Assembly (NCBI GenBank): GCA_963708675.1
Contig: CAVPTO010000003.1
Location: 1,612,001 to 1,676,000 of the forward strand
DNA length: 64,000 bases
Origin: DATAXP01 sp963708675
Lineage (GTDB): Bacteria; Planctomycetota; Planctomycetia; Pirellulales; PNKZ01
Reading direction: 5' to 3'
Part shown: piece by piece, positions 14,840 through 23,921 of the stretch
How the letters are laid out: each line of letters begins with the position of its first letter
How positions within the stretch are numbered: the first letter of the stretch is position 1
Notes under the pieces: generated by a model
Databases searched by the model: none
What the model was told of the DNA's origin: nothing
The model's input: the letters and a program-made list of their open reading frames with translations, nothing else
Program-made: the position numbers and the translations under genes

Positions 14840-16408
14840 ATGCACCGTCCCCTAGAGCGTCCATTTTTCCCGGCTGAGGCAGTTTACGTACTTCTCCGAC
14901 ACCGTTGGAAGGTTCTCATTTGGTGCGTTGGCGTTATCGGGCTCACTTATTCAGCGATCATCTTGCTTCCGAAAAAGTACGAATCGGAAGCCAAACTTTT
15001 TGTTCGGCTTGGTCGCGAAAGCGTGTCGCTCGATCCGACCGCAACCACGGGGGCAACCAACAACGTTCAAGAGTCGCGCGAGAACCAAATCAACTCGACG
15101 CGCGACATGTTGAAGAGCCGCGTCATCTTGGAGAGCGTCGTCGCAAAGATGGGGACCGAAATGATTCTCAACGGCCCGCCAAGCGAGGAACAACCGAGCG
15201 GCCCCAATCCGCTGTCGGTCGTCAAGAACGCACTTAAGAGCGTCATGGGCGTGATCACTTCTCCGTTGAAGTTTTCGCCGCCTGTCAGCGAACAAGAGCA
15301 AGCCGTCGATTCGCTCTCGAAGGCGATTAATGTTTCGCTCGGCCGTAACTCGAGCGTGATCGACGTTCAATGCGTCGCAAAAACTCCGGCGCTCGCCAAG
15401 GACATGCTCGACGCTTATCTCGCGTCGTTCCGTGAGCACCACGTCGCCGCCAATCGCACGGAAGGATCGCTTGAGTTCTTCAGCGAGCAAGCAGCCCAGC
15501 TGAAGTCGCAACTCGACAATGCAATGTGCAAAGTGCGCGATGCGAAGAACGAATCGGGCCTGGTCACCATCGCGACCGAGCAGGAAGCTCTGCAATCGCA
15601 GCTTGGCTCGATCAAGACGCTCTCGGTAGAAGCTGAGGTTTCGCTCGCCGCCGCTCAAGCCCAAATCATCGAACTGCGAAAGTCCGTTGACGCGCTTCCC
15701 GAACAAGTCACCACGGCGCAGACGGCGGGCTTTCCGAACGCGGCCACAGACAACATCCGTCAAGAGTTCTTCCGCTTGTTGGTCCAGGCCAATGAGCTCG
15801 AATCAAAGCTAGGCACAGACCACCCGCTCGTGAAGGTCCGCCTCAAGCAGATCGAAAAAATGGAAGAAATCGTCGAGGTCCAAGAGCGCGAACGCGTGCA
15901 GACCACCATGGGCATCAACGATACGCGCCGTAATCTCGAGTTGGAATTGATGCGAGCCGAGGCCGAAGCCGCTTCCCTGACGGCGCGAAGCCAATCGCTC
16001 AAGACGCAATATGCCGGACTGCTCGAACGGCTTCGCGAGGTCAATGGCTACGAAGTAAAGATCAGCGAACTCGAGCGCGACGCCTCGATCGCCGAGGTCA
16101 ACTACCGCGCTTATGTCGACCATTTGGAAGAAGCACGCATCGGCGACGCCATCGAGGCTAGCCGCATCTGCAACGTGAACGTCGTGCAACCGCCGTCGTT
16201 TATCGAAGCGCCCATCAGCCCGCGGCCGTCGTTCATCCTCGGCCTCGGTTTCCTCGCCGTGATGGCGGGAGTCGTTGCCGTGCCGCTTGCTTGGGAATAC
16301 TACCTCCATTCGTTCCGCCATGCAGGAGCCCTGGACGCCACACTAATGGTGCCGGCGGCGCCTGCCAATGGCCACGCTCGCAACGCACAGCCCTCGCACA
16401 CCATCTGA
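14840..16408 (+). CDS. Wzz/GumC-like polysaccharide co-polymerase
   Basis: Inner-membrane protein expected to set chain length or couple polymerisation and export. The 522-residue product has an N-terminal membrane helix (about 23-45) followed by the Wzz pattern P-K-K-Y-E-S-E-A-K-L-F-V, a long periplasmic coiled-coil region (about 190-440) and a second membrane helix near the end (about 465-487). No cytoplasmic tyrosine-kinase domain is attached. The start is uncertain: ATG 14840 fits the Wzz N-terminus, ATG 14819 is 7 codons longer. A second co-polymerase of the same type is at 33379-34500. Confidence 0.88.
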   Translation: MHRPLERPFFPAEAVYVLLRHRWKVLIWCVGVIGLTYSAIILLPKKYESEAKLFVRLGRESVSLDPTATTGATNNVQESRENQINSTRDMLKSRVILESVVAKMGTEMILNGPPSEEQPSGPNPLSVVKNALKSVMGVITSPLKFSPPVSEQEQAVDSLSKAINVSLGRNSSVIDVQCVAKTPALAKDMLDAYLASFREHHVAANRTEGSLEFFSEQAAQLKSQLDNAMCKVRDAKNESGLVTIATEQEALQSQLGSIKTLSVEAEVSLAAAQAQIIELRKSVDALPEQVTTAQTAGFPNAATDNIRQEFFRLLVQANELESKLGTDHPLVKVRLKQIEKMEEIVEVQERERVQTTMGINDTRRNLELELMRAEAEAASLTARSQSLKTQYAGLLERLREVNGYEVKISELERDASIAEVNYRAYVDHLEEARIGDAIEASRICNVNVVQPPSFIEAPISPRPSFILGLGFLAVMAGVVAVPLAWEYYLHSFRHAGALDATLMVPAAPANGHARNAQPSHTI

Positions 16409-16572
16409 TCTGCCTTTCCGTTCGCGTGCAGGCTGTGCCGGGGCGCGGTCCATTAACTACTCACAATTCTGTGGCTTCTACTCTCTCGGCTCGTAACGTG
16501 ACGCACTTCCCGGAAACGGGGCAGTGTCAACGATCGAACTATTCGCACGAGTCGACCTTGGCGACTGACATC

Positions 16573-17649
16573 ATGAAGATATACGTCATCCCAGCAACGC
16601 AATTGACCGCGGATCACATCGCCGCCTGGTCTCGCATCCAGTTGGGCAACCCCGGCCTGATCAACCCGTTCTTTCGACCTGAGTTCACGTCGGCCGTCGC
16701 TGCCGAGCGTGAGGGTGTCGATGTTGCGGTGTGGGAACAGGGCGGCGAGCCTGTCGGCTTTCTTCCGTTTGAACGGATGAAAGGTCGAACCGGCCGCGCC
16801 GTCGGTTACTACATCAATCAGTTTCAGGGCGCGATCACAAGGCCCGAGGCACGTTGGTCGCCGCGCGACGTGGTGCGAGCCGCCGGGCTGCGACGTCTGA
16901 CGTTCGACCACCTGGCCGCCGCGCAACCAGCGTTTTCCCAATATCAATACGTTCAAACGCCGTCGCACTACCTCGATCTCGCGCAAGGTTTCGACCATTA
17001 CAAGTCCTCGCGCGGCAAGTCGGCCAAGACGTTCGTTTCGCACGTGCAACAGAAGGATCGCAAAGCCAGCCGCGACGTTGGCGAAGTGCGAGTCGAGTCG
17101 AACACCCTGGATCGGGCCGCCTTCACGAAGCTGCTCGAGTGGAAGATCGATCAATCGAAGAAAACGCACATTCCGTGCGTCTACGACCTCGATTGGGTCA
17201 TGCGCCTACACGAGCGCTTGCTCGATGCGAACTCGGAACACTTCTCGGGAATGCTTTTCAGTCTGTACATGGGCGATCGGCATGCCGGCGGGTTCTTCTG
17301 CCTGCGTTCGGGCGGTGTGCTTCAAGGCAGCATCCTCGGTTACGACCGCGAACTCAGCCCGTATGCACCCGGTTTGGTGCTGTTGATGCGGGTTGCGCAG
17401 ATGTGCCCGGAACTTGGCATCACGCGCATCGACATGGGCGCCGGCGACGAGTTCTACAAAGAAAAGATCAGCTCCGGCTTCGAGAACGTGTCGGAAGGCA
17501 ACGTCTGTTCACAGTCGATGCTCGCGCCGATGTATCGCCACATGTATCAGGTGAAGGATCGTCTGCGCGGCACGAAATTGCGTGGCCCCGTGCGTGCCAT
17601 GCGTGCCTGGATGCTCACCGTTCGTATTCGAATGGGGTTCACCGATTAG
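16573..17649 (+). CDS. CelD/BcsL-type GNAT (FemAB-like) acyltransferase
   Basis: Predicted acyltransferase that may decorate the polysaccharide. The 358-residue protein starts M-K-I-Y-V-I-P-A and has the family's N-terminal pattern (N-P-F-F-R-P-E-F, then V-A-V-W-E-Q-G-G-E-P-V-G-F-L-P-F), with the second GNAT half (about 160-330) holding S-K-K-T-H-I, A-G-G-F-F-C-L-R and a final D-M-G-A-G-D-E-F-Y-K-E-K, typical of CelD/BcsL proteins. The frame is open further upstream, but coding character and the family start point to ATG 16573. It precedes the deacetylase, so both may modify the same polymer. Confidence 0.85.
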   Translation: MKIYVIPATQLTADHIAAWSRIQLGNPGLINPFFRPEFTSAVAAEREGVDVAVWEQGGEPVGFLPFERMKGRTGRAVGYYINQFQGAITRPEARWSPRDVVRAAGLRRLTFDHLAAAQPAFSQYQYVQTPSHYLDLAQGFDHYKSSRGKSAKTFVSHVQQKDRKASRDVGEVRVESNTLDRAAFTKLLEWKIDQSKKTHIPCVYDLDWVMRLHERLLDANSEHFSGMLFSLYMGDRHAGGFFCLRSGGVLQGSILGYDRELSPYAPGLVLLMRVAQMCPELGITRIDMGAGDEFYKEKISSGFENVSEGNVCSQSMLAPMYRHMYQVKDRLRGTKLRGPVRAMRAWMLTVRIRMGFTD

Positions 17650-17728
17650 CACCGCATCCCAACAACTCGATTTGAAGACCGTGATTCTGCCAACGCCAGA
17701 AACTTGCAGTCCCGCGACCGACATCGAG

Positions 17729-18664
17729 ATGATCTCGCTGCCGCGCGAAGCATTCATGCCGCCGGTGGGCGTCAATCGTCCGTGGGTGATCGCGGCGAAA
17801 GAGTTCAGCAAGCGGTGCGTCGCTGCTTTCGGATGCGGCCTCAACGGCTTGTTTGAGCATCGTTCGACATCGACCGTCGGCATCTTGATGTACCACCGTG
17901 TTGCCAACCCGGTGCCGGGCATTGAGAAGCCGACGTACAACGTTTCGCCCGCTGCGTTCCGCGCCCAAATGGAAGGCCTGCTGAGCCGCGGCTTCACGCC
18001 GATTGCCTTGCGGCAGCTAATCAGCGGCCGCTGCGAAATGCAGCCAGGCTCGAAGTATTTCGTCGTCACCTTCGACGACGGCCACGAGTCGGTTCACAAG
18101 TACGCCTGGCCGGTGCTCAAGGAACTGCGCATCCCCGCCACCATCTTCTTGGCGACGGCTTACCTCGACAGCAACCAGCCCATGCCGTTCGACGATTGGT
18201 CGGCTGCGGGTTCGAAGCTCGTGCCTGCCGAGTCGTGGCGGGCTCTCACCACCAATCAGTGCCGCGAGATGGCCGCCGACGGCCTGATCGAGCTCGGCGC
18301 CCACACGCACACGCATCAGAATTTTTGCGGTCGCCTCGGCGAGTTCACACGCGACATCGCTGCCAGCGCCGAGGTGCTTCGCAATCGTTTCGACATCCAC
18401 AACGCCACGTTCGCCTTTCCGTTCGGTTTTTGCACCAACGAAATGATGGACGTGATTCGTGAAGAGGGTTTGACCTGCGGGCTGACGACCGTCGCCATGC
18501 CTGCAGATCCGCGATCTACGCCGTTCGGTTGGGGCAGGTTCGATGTCGAACGGTGGGACACGGTGAGAACCTTGGCGGCCAAGTTGCAAGGCTGGTACAG
18601 CTGGGCACCGCAAATGTTCCGAAGGCTGAGGAATCGTCCACGTCTCGATGGAGTCTTGCGCTAA
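17729..18664 (+). CDS. Polysaccharide deacetylase (NodB/CE4 family)
   Basis: Predicted carbohydrate esterase that removes N- or O-acetyl groups. The metal-site motifs are present: V-T-F-D-D-G-H-E-S at about 113-121 (Asp-Asp motif) and H-T-H-T-H-Q-N-F (the His-x-x-x-His pair) about 75 residues later, followed by F-A-F-P-F-G. There is no clear signal peptide, so location is uncertain. The start could be ATG 17729 (used here) or 17758; the frame opens inside the preceding gene. Neighbours are the acyltransferase and a glycosyltransferase of the same operon. Confidence 0.88.
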   Translation: MISLPREAFMPPVGVNRPWVIAAKEFSKRCVAAFGCGLNGLFEHRSTSTVGILMYHRVANPVPGIEKPTYNVSPAAFRAQMEGLLSRGFTPIALRQLISGRCEMQPGSKYFVVTFDDGHESVHKYAWPVLKELRIPATIFLATAYLDSNQPMPFDDWSAAGSKLVPAESWRALTTNQCREMAADGLIELGAHTHTHQNFCGRLGEFTRDIAASAEVLRNRFDIHNATFAFPFGFCTNEMMDVIREEGLTCGLTTVAMPADPRSTPFGWGRFDVERWDTVRTLAAKLQGWYSWAPQMFRRLRNRPRLDGVLR

Positions 18665-18733
18665 CCCATGCAAGCTTCGAGGCGGCAAAGGATCCGTTGG
18701 TTGGGTGAGTTTGTTTGATAATAGGAATTAGCG

Positions 18734-20230
18734 ATGCACAGTGATTTGTCCAACCCGCCTCAGCAGCGCCCTCGGCTGTTGATGATCGCCTACATGTGCA
18801 GTCCGTACTACGGCTCGGAACCCGGTGCTGGCTGGAATCGCGCGATCGAAGAGTCGAAGTACTGCGACACCTGGGTCATCTGCGAAGGCTACCAGTTCCG
18901 TGCCGATATCGAGAAGTATCTCGCCGAACATGGGCCCATCCCCGGGCTTCATTTCGTCTACGTCGATACGACGAAACTGGAACGCAAAGTCGGCCTGCTG
19001 CCGCTGATCAACTACCTCGGTTACTACTACTCGTACAACCTTTGGCATCGACGCGCGCTCAAGCTGAGCCGTCAGCTGCACGAGGAATTCAAGTTCGACG
19101 TTGTGCATCAATCGACGATGTGCGGCTTCCGCGAACCGGGCTACGGATGGAAGCTCGGCATTCCGTTCGTCTGGGGACCGATCGGCGGAACGCAGAACTT
19201 CCCGTGGCGTTTCTGGCTCATGTCGGGTCCGAAGACCGTGGTCTTCGAGACGTTCCGCACCGTGGCGAATTGGTTTCAGCTTCACACCAGCCTTCGCGTC
19301 CGTCGCGCGGCGCGTGCAGCCTATGCCCTGCTGTCGGCAAACACGACGACAGCCCGGCACCTGCTGCAGGCACACGGCATCCCGTCGACCGTGATCTCCG
19401 ACGTCGGAATCCAAGTGCTCAAGGAGCCTAAGAAAGTCGCCCGTGAAGCCGGCCCGCTGCGCATGCTGTGGTGCGGCCTGCTCGCGCCGCGCAAAGCGCT
19501 CGGTGTGTTGCTCGAAGCGCTCGGACAAATCAAGGACGACGTCGACTTCTCGCTCTCGGTTCTTGGCAAAGGCGAATGCGCGACAAAGTGGCGACGTCGC
19601 GCCAAGGAACTGGGGATCGACGATCGCATCCAATGGCTCGGCCATCTGCCGCACGACGAAGCTGTCAAGCAGTTCGAGCAGGCCGACGTCTTTGTGTTCA
19701 CCAGCCTGCGCGACACGACGGGCACGGTGGTCGTCGAGGCACTTGCCGCCGGACTGCCGGTCGTTGCGTTCGATCATCAAGGTGTTGGCGATGTGGTGAA
19801 CGAGTCGTGCGGCATTAAGGTCGCCGTGGGGAATCCCAAGCAAGCGATCAACGATTGGGCTCGCGCCGTTCGTCGTCTTGCCGAGGATCCGGCGTTGGTC
19901 GAAGAACTGAGTCGCGGCGCGTATCGGCGAGCGCACGACTACTTGTGGTCGACGGCCGGTCAGCGCACCGCGGAGATTCTGTATCGAGCCGCCGGCTTCG
20001 ACGAGCGTGTCGTTCGCCACGGCACGTCGAGCGCCGCTCGATCGAGCGGTGAAGAATCAATCAAAGCCAAGAGCAAATTCTCGCATCCTCACGAAACCGA
20101 AGGACAGCTTGTCTGTGTCGGTCAGCGGCGTCCCGCTGCGACAGCGCCTGCGAGCAGACCACGCACGCCGATCCTGCAAAGGATTCGTCAGACGCTGGGC
20201 GCCTTTCTTCCCGAGACCCCGTCACGATAA
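18734..20230 (+). CDS. GT4-family glycosyltransferase
   Basis: Retaining GT-B glycosyltransferase. The 498-residue protein has the N-terminal acceptor-side domain (G-A-G-W-N-R-A-I-E-E) and the GT4 donor-side domain with W-C-G-L-L-A-P-R-K, G-K-G-E, the segment W-L-G-H-L-P-H-D-E-A-V-K and the E-A-L-A-A-G-L-P-V-V nucleotide-sugar motif with the preceding acidic residue. A Ser/Lys-rich tail of about 70 residues (about 428-498) is unusual and probably disordered. The ORF starts 70 bases after the deacetylase. The sugar transferred cannot be told. Confidence 0.9.
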   Translation: MHSDLSNPPQQRPRLLMIAYMCSPYYGSEPGAGWNRAIEESKYCDTWVICEGYQFRADIEKYLAEHGPIPGLHFVYVDTTKLERKVGLLPLINYLGYYYSYNLWHRRALKLSRQLHEEFKFDVVHQSTMCGFREPGYGWKLGIPFVWGPIGGTQNFPWRFWLMSGPKTVVFETFRTVANWFQLHTSLRVRRAARAAYALLSANTTTARHLLQAHGIPSTVISDVGIQVLKEPKKVAREAGPLRMLWCGLLAPRKALGVLLEALGQIKDDVDFSLSVLGKGECATKWRRRAKELGIDDRIQWLGHLPHDEAVKQFEQADVFVFTSLRDTTGTVVVEALAAGLPVVAFDHQGVGDVVNESCGIKVAVGNPKQAINDWARAVRRLAEDPALVEELSRGAYRRAHDYLWSTAGQRTAEILYRAAGFDERVVRHGTSSAARSSGEESIKAKSKFSHPHETEGQLVCVGQRRPAATAPASRPRTPILQRIRQTLGAFLPETPSR

Positions 20231-20238
20231 CACGCGTC

Positions 20239-21581
20239 ATGCTGCCCGAAGTCGAAACCGAACTGGAGATCGCGATCGATCCGTGGCTCAAACGAGCCGC
20301 GGCCAAGGCACTGCGCGTCTGGAACCCTACGACGGGTCGCGCGGTGTTGGCCGTCGGCGATCAGGCCGTCGTCAGCGGCACGCGCTTTCTCACGACCGCT
20401 CTCATTGGCCGCGTGTGTGGCCCGACCGAACTTGGCAATTATGCCCTCGCATTCACGCTCTACAGCTTGACTGCCTGCCTGCAAGAATCGTTAGTGACGT
20501 TGCCGTTCACCGTGTTCGGCAACCGTTTGGAAGGCGACGAACGACGACGCTTCGCGGGCAGCTCGTTGTCGCATTACGCGATGTTATCGACCACGTTGGC
20601 GACGATCCTCGTTTTGGTCGCGCTCGGATGGGGCTTGAGTGGCGGGGCATCGGGATTGACGCCCGTGCTCGGCATGCTCGGCGCCACGTTGCCGGCCGCA
20701 TGTCTGATTGAGTTTGCGCGTCGCTATTGCCTGGCGCGTCTCGACCTTCGCGCCGTGTTGAGCGTCGACGTGACCATGTCGGTCTGTCAAATCAGCGGTC
20801 TCGCGCTGCTTGCTTCGCTGGGATGGCTTTCGACGGTGACCGCGTATGCGGCCATCGCCGTGGCCGCGCTCATCACGGGCAGCATTTGGCTCACGCGGAT
20901 GCGTGGCGATTTCATCGTCGATCGCTCGCGCGTCATGTCCGACGCCGCGCACAACTGGAAGTTCAGCCATTGGATCGTCGTCAGCCAGGTGGTGTTTATC
21001 TCGCGCGGGCGCTGGTGCCTTGGCTGCTCGCCGCCATCCTGGGTCGCACCGCGGCTGGAACCTACGCTGCCTGCGAAACGATCGTTCTCCTGGCGAACCC
21101 GTTGCTTCTTGCCGCGCATAGTATGTTGTCGCCGATGACCTCGCGGGCGTTCGCCTCGGGTGGTGTTCGCGAGGTTCGACACATCGTGTCGCATTGGACG
21201 ACGGTCATCACGATTGCCGTCGGCATTTTGGCCGCCGCATTCATCGTCGCTTCCGAACCAATGCTGGTCGTGTTCTTCGGCGGCACCTACGCCGGGCACC
21301 GCATCGTATTGACTCTCATGGCGCTGGCGATCGTGGTCGAAGGCTTCGGTATTCCCGCCATCGCCGGGCTGTGGGCGATCGTTCAGCCACGAGCGAACCT
21401 GATTTCCACCTTCTCGGGAACGTTCACGGCTTTGGCATTGGCGGCGGTTTTGTCGCCGTGGATGGGAATCAGCGGCGCCGCGGTCGGAGCTTTGATTGGT
21501 CGAACAATGACGTCGGTGATGATGTTTGCCTTTTTCTGGCAAATCTCGCGGCGGCTGGTGGCACAGGAGGCGACGCCGTGA
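20239..21581 (+). pseudogene. Wzx-like polysaccharide flippase, frameshifted
   Basis: Multi-helix transporter that would flip lipid-linked repeat units across the inner membrane. The N-terminal half reads in one frame from ATG 20239 (V-G-D-Q-A-V-V-S-G-T-R-F, L-G-N-Y-A-L-A-F-T-L) to about 20988; the rest continues in another frame as G-G-V-Y-L-A-R-A-L-V-P-W and on to the stop at 21581. The frames join exactly if one G is added at 20988-20989 (CAGGTGG to CAGGGTGG). The 3' half keeps full coding quality and its stop overlaps the next start, so the lesion is either recent or an assembly indel. As written, no full-length protein is made. Confidence 0.85.
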
Positions 21582-22972
21582 GCTCGAACATTTCAGGACT
21601 CAACCCGACTGGCTCGATCCTCTTCGGTCGTGCCCGTCCTCGTGCGACGACCATGAGCGTCGCCAATCAAGATCACAAGCGGTTCTTCTGGATGGCCGTT
21701 TTGATTGTCAACATCGCGTTCTTCGCCGTGAAGTTCGAGGTGCTCTCGACGTTCAACTATCAGTTCAACTCGGCAGAAGTCGAGCTCGAAGGCGCCGAAC
21801 AAGGTTCGCGTGTCATCACTCGCGGGTTGTCGATTGTCTCCCTAGGTTTCTTCGGAGCGTGGGCCTTCTTCAAGGCGATGAAGATCTCGCCGCCGATGAA
21901 CAGCATTCTCTTTCCATTGAGCTACGCGTTCCTCGCGTGGACGATTATCAGCATCCTTTGGAGCGATGAGCCGAAGACGACATTTTTGCGTTGGATTCAG
22001 ATGGCCTCCTGCATCATCGGAGGCATCGGCATCGGCCGGCGCATGCGCACCGGCGACCTGATGAAGCTGACACTCTACGTGTCGGCGGCCTACATGCTCT
22101 TTGGAGCGTTTGGAGAGATGGCCTTCGGGGCATTTCGTCCTTGGGCAAGCGGATACCGCTTCGCAGGCGGAGTTCACCCCAATGCTCAAGGTCAGTATTG
22201 CAGCATGGCTTGCCTGGCCGCGATCGCGCTTATCGGCGAGTGGTCGGTGAAGCGCTGCATGATGTTCTTCGTCCCCGGCTTCATTCTGCTTGTTCTCACG
22301 GGCTCGCGAACCTCGTGCGCCGCAACATTACTGTCGATGCTCCTGTATTGGTCGTTCTTCATGCAGGCGCGCACACGTTGGCTGGTGAGCATCGGCCTGG
22401 CGTTCCTCGTGTGCTTCGGCATGCTGATGAAGCCGTCGGGCGATTCCGGCGGCGGTGGTGGCGGCGAAGCGGGCGGCGGCTCGCGTTTGATGTCCGCCGG
22501 CGAAGATGTCACCTCGTTCACGGGGCGACTTCCGCTGTGGCAAGAGCTGATGTCGTACGTCTGGGAGAAGCCCGTCACCGGCTTCGGCTATGGCGCCTTC
22601 TTCACCGTTCAGCACAAAGAAGAACTCTTCGATCGCGTCTACTGGATTCCGCCGAGTGCGCACAATGCCTTTCTCGAAGCCATTCTACAAATCGGTTTCG
22701 TGGGCTTCTTTTTGATGGTGTGGGTTTCGTTTTACGCGTGGTATCGCAGCTGGGTCTGTTTCCGCCTCACACATGAACCGGAATACGCGTTCATCTTCGC
22801 TCTCTTCTTGCTTTGTTTCATCGGCTGCGTTTTCGAATCGCTGCTGCTGTGTCCCGCGCTGATCTCGTTCATCTGCGGGCTCGGCGTGATTCGTGTTGCC
22901 GCCGATGTGCGCCGACGTGGCGCGCCGCCGCGTGCTGCTTTGCGTCGTCAACCGCTTCTTACACCGCGCTAG
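21578..22972 (+). CDS. O-antigen ligase/polymerase (Wzy/WaaL family) membrane protein
   Basis: Predicted polymerase or ligase for the repeat unit. The 464-residue protein has about ten membrane segments and family signatures G-V-H-P-N-A-Q-G-Q, L-T-G-S-R-T-S, and in the large periplasmic loop G-R-L-P-L-W ... G-F-G-Y-G-A-F and S-A-H-N-A-F-L-E. A glycine-rich insert (about residues 287-302) lies in a periplasmic loop. The start is the GTG at 21578, forming a GTGA overlap with the flippase stop; ATG 21653 is the alternative. A Wzx-Wzy pair together with Wzz-type proteins indicates a Wzx/Wzy-dependent pathway. Confidence 0.88.
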   Translation: MSSNISGLNPTGSILFGRARPRATTMSVANQDHKRFFWMAVLIVNIAFFAVKFEVLSTFNYQFNSAEVELEGAEQGSRVITRGLSIVSLGFFGAWAFFKAMKISPPMNSILFPLSYAFLAWTIISILWSDEPKTTFLRWIQMASCIIGGIGIGRRMRTGDLMKLTLYVSAAYMLFGAFGEMAFGAFRPWASGYRFAGGVHPNAQGQYCSMACLAAIALIGEWSVKRCMMFFVPGFILLVLTGSRTSCAATLLSMLLYWSFFMQARTRWLVSIGLAFLVCFGMLMKPSGDSGGGGGGEAGGGSRLMSAGEDVTSFTGRLPLWQELMSYVWEKPVTGFGYGAFFTVQHKEELFDRVYWIPPSAHNAFLEAILQIGFVGFFLMVWVSFYAWYRSWVCFRLTHEPEYAFIFALFLLCFIGCVFESLLLCPALISFICGLGVIRVAADVRRRGAPPRAALRRQPLLTPR

Positions 22973-22988
22973 TTCAAGGACGCCTCGT

Positions 22989-23921
22989 ATGTCTGAAGTC
23001 ACCGTCTTAATGACCGTCTACAACGGATTGCCGTACATCGTCGAAGCTGTCGATTCGATTCGACGTCAAACGATGACCGATTGGAAAATGGTCATCGTCG
23101 ACGACGGCTCGAAAGACGGCACGCCTGCGTGGCTCGATGGGTTGAACGATCCGCGCATCCGTGTGATCCATCAGGCCAACGCTGGCGCGCCGGCTGCTTC
23201 GAATCAAGGCCTGAAAATCGTTGATACACCGCTCGTCGCGCGGCTCGACGCCGACGACGTCGCTAATCCTCGCCGCCTCGAAATGCAGGTTGCGTTCATG
23301 AAGGCGCACCCTGAGGTTGGCCTCGCCGGCTCGCAAGTCGCGCCGCTGGGCACCGTGCGGTTGGGCAAAGGTTTGTCGCTGCCGCAAACGCACGAAGCAA
23401 TCATGAAAGCCCTGATGAATGGACTGCACGGCATGGCCCATTCGTCGGTCATCGTGCGAACCGACATCCTCAAGAAAATCGGCGGCTATTGGGAACGCGG
23501 AGTCGCCGAAGACGTCGACATGTTCGTTCGTGTCGCCGAGCATGCCGAACTCGCGAACCTGCCCGAGCAATTGCTGAACTTCCGCATTCTCTCCGGCAGT
23601 CTGCAAAGCCTGCACATGGCCGAGGTGCACACGCGGTTCTTGTACATCGCCGAGAAGGCCCGCCGTCGCTCGACGGGTGAAGGGTTCATCACCTACGAAG
23701 ATTTCGCCGCCACACGGGCCGCAAGGCCGTGGTGGCAGCGAGCCGCCGAATCGATGGAGATTCACGCCATGACGCAGTACCGCAAGGCGCAGGCTGAGTT
23801 CCTGGGAACTCGCCCAGCGATGGGCTACGTGCGACTGGCGTGGGCGGCCGCTTGCTCTCCGCAACGAACGTTTCATCGCATCGGTCGCGTGATGCGGCAC
23901 TCCTTCGTCGGCGCTCGCTGA
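22989..23921 (+). CDS. GT2-family glycosyltransferase
   Basis: Inverting GT-A glycosyltransferase acting at the inner face of the membrane. The start (ATG 22989) gives the canonical opening V-T-V-L-M-T-V-Y-N-G, followed by V-D-D-G-S-K-D-G-T and the metal-binding R-L-D-A-D-D-V at about 83-89, then the acceptor-side motif G-V-A-E-D-V-D-M-F. The C-terminal 80 residues are a basic, helical extension. It starts 16 bases after the O-antigen ligase stop, and its stop overlaps the next ATG (TGATG). Confidence 0.9.
   Translation: MSEVTVLMTVYNGLPYIVEAVDSIRRQTMTDWKMVIVDDGSKDGTPAWLDGLNDPRIRVIHQANAGAPAASNQGLKIVDTPLVARLDADDVANPRRLEMQVAFMKAHPEVGLAGSQVAPLGTVRLGKGLSLPQTHEAIMKALMNGLHGMAHSSVIVRTDILKKIGGYWERGVAEDVDMFVRVAEHAELANLPEQLLNFRILSGSLQSLHMAEVHTRFLYIAEKARRRSTGEGFITYEDFAATRAARPWWQRAAESMEIHAMTQYRKAQAEFLGTRPAMGYVRLAWAAACSPQRTFHRIGRVMRHSFVGAR

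Noticed and set aside
18728..20020. 430-aa minus-strand frame
   Set aside because: Antisense to the GT4 glycosyltransferase.
20980..21010. Programmed ribosomal frameshift in the flippase gene
   Set aside because: No slippery heptamer or downstream pseudoknot visible; a lost G in a G run explains it and three other genes show the same kind of lesion.
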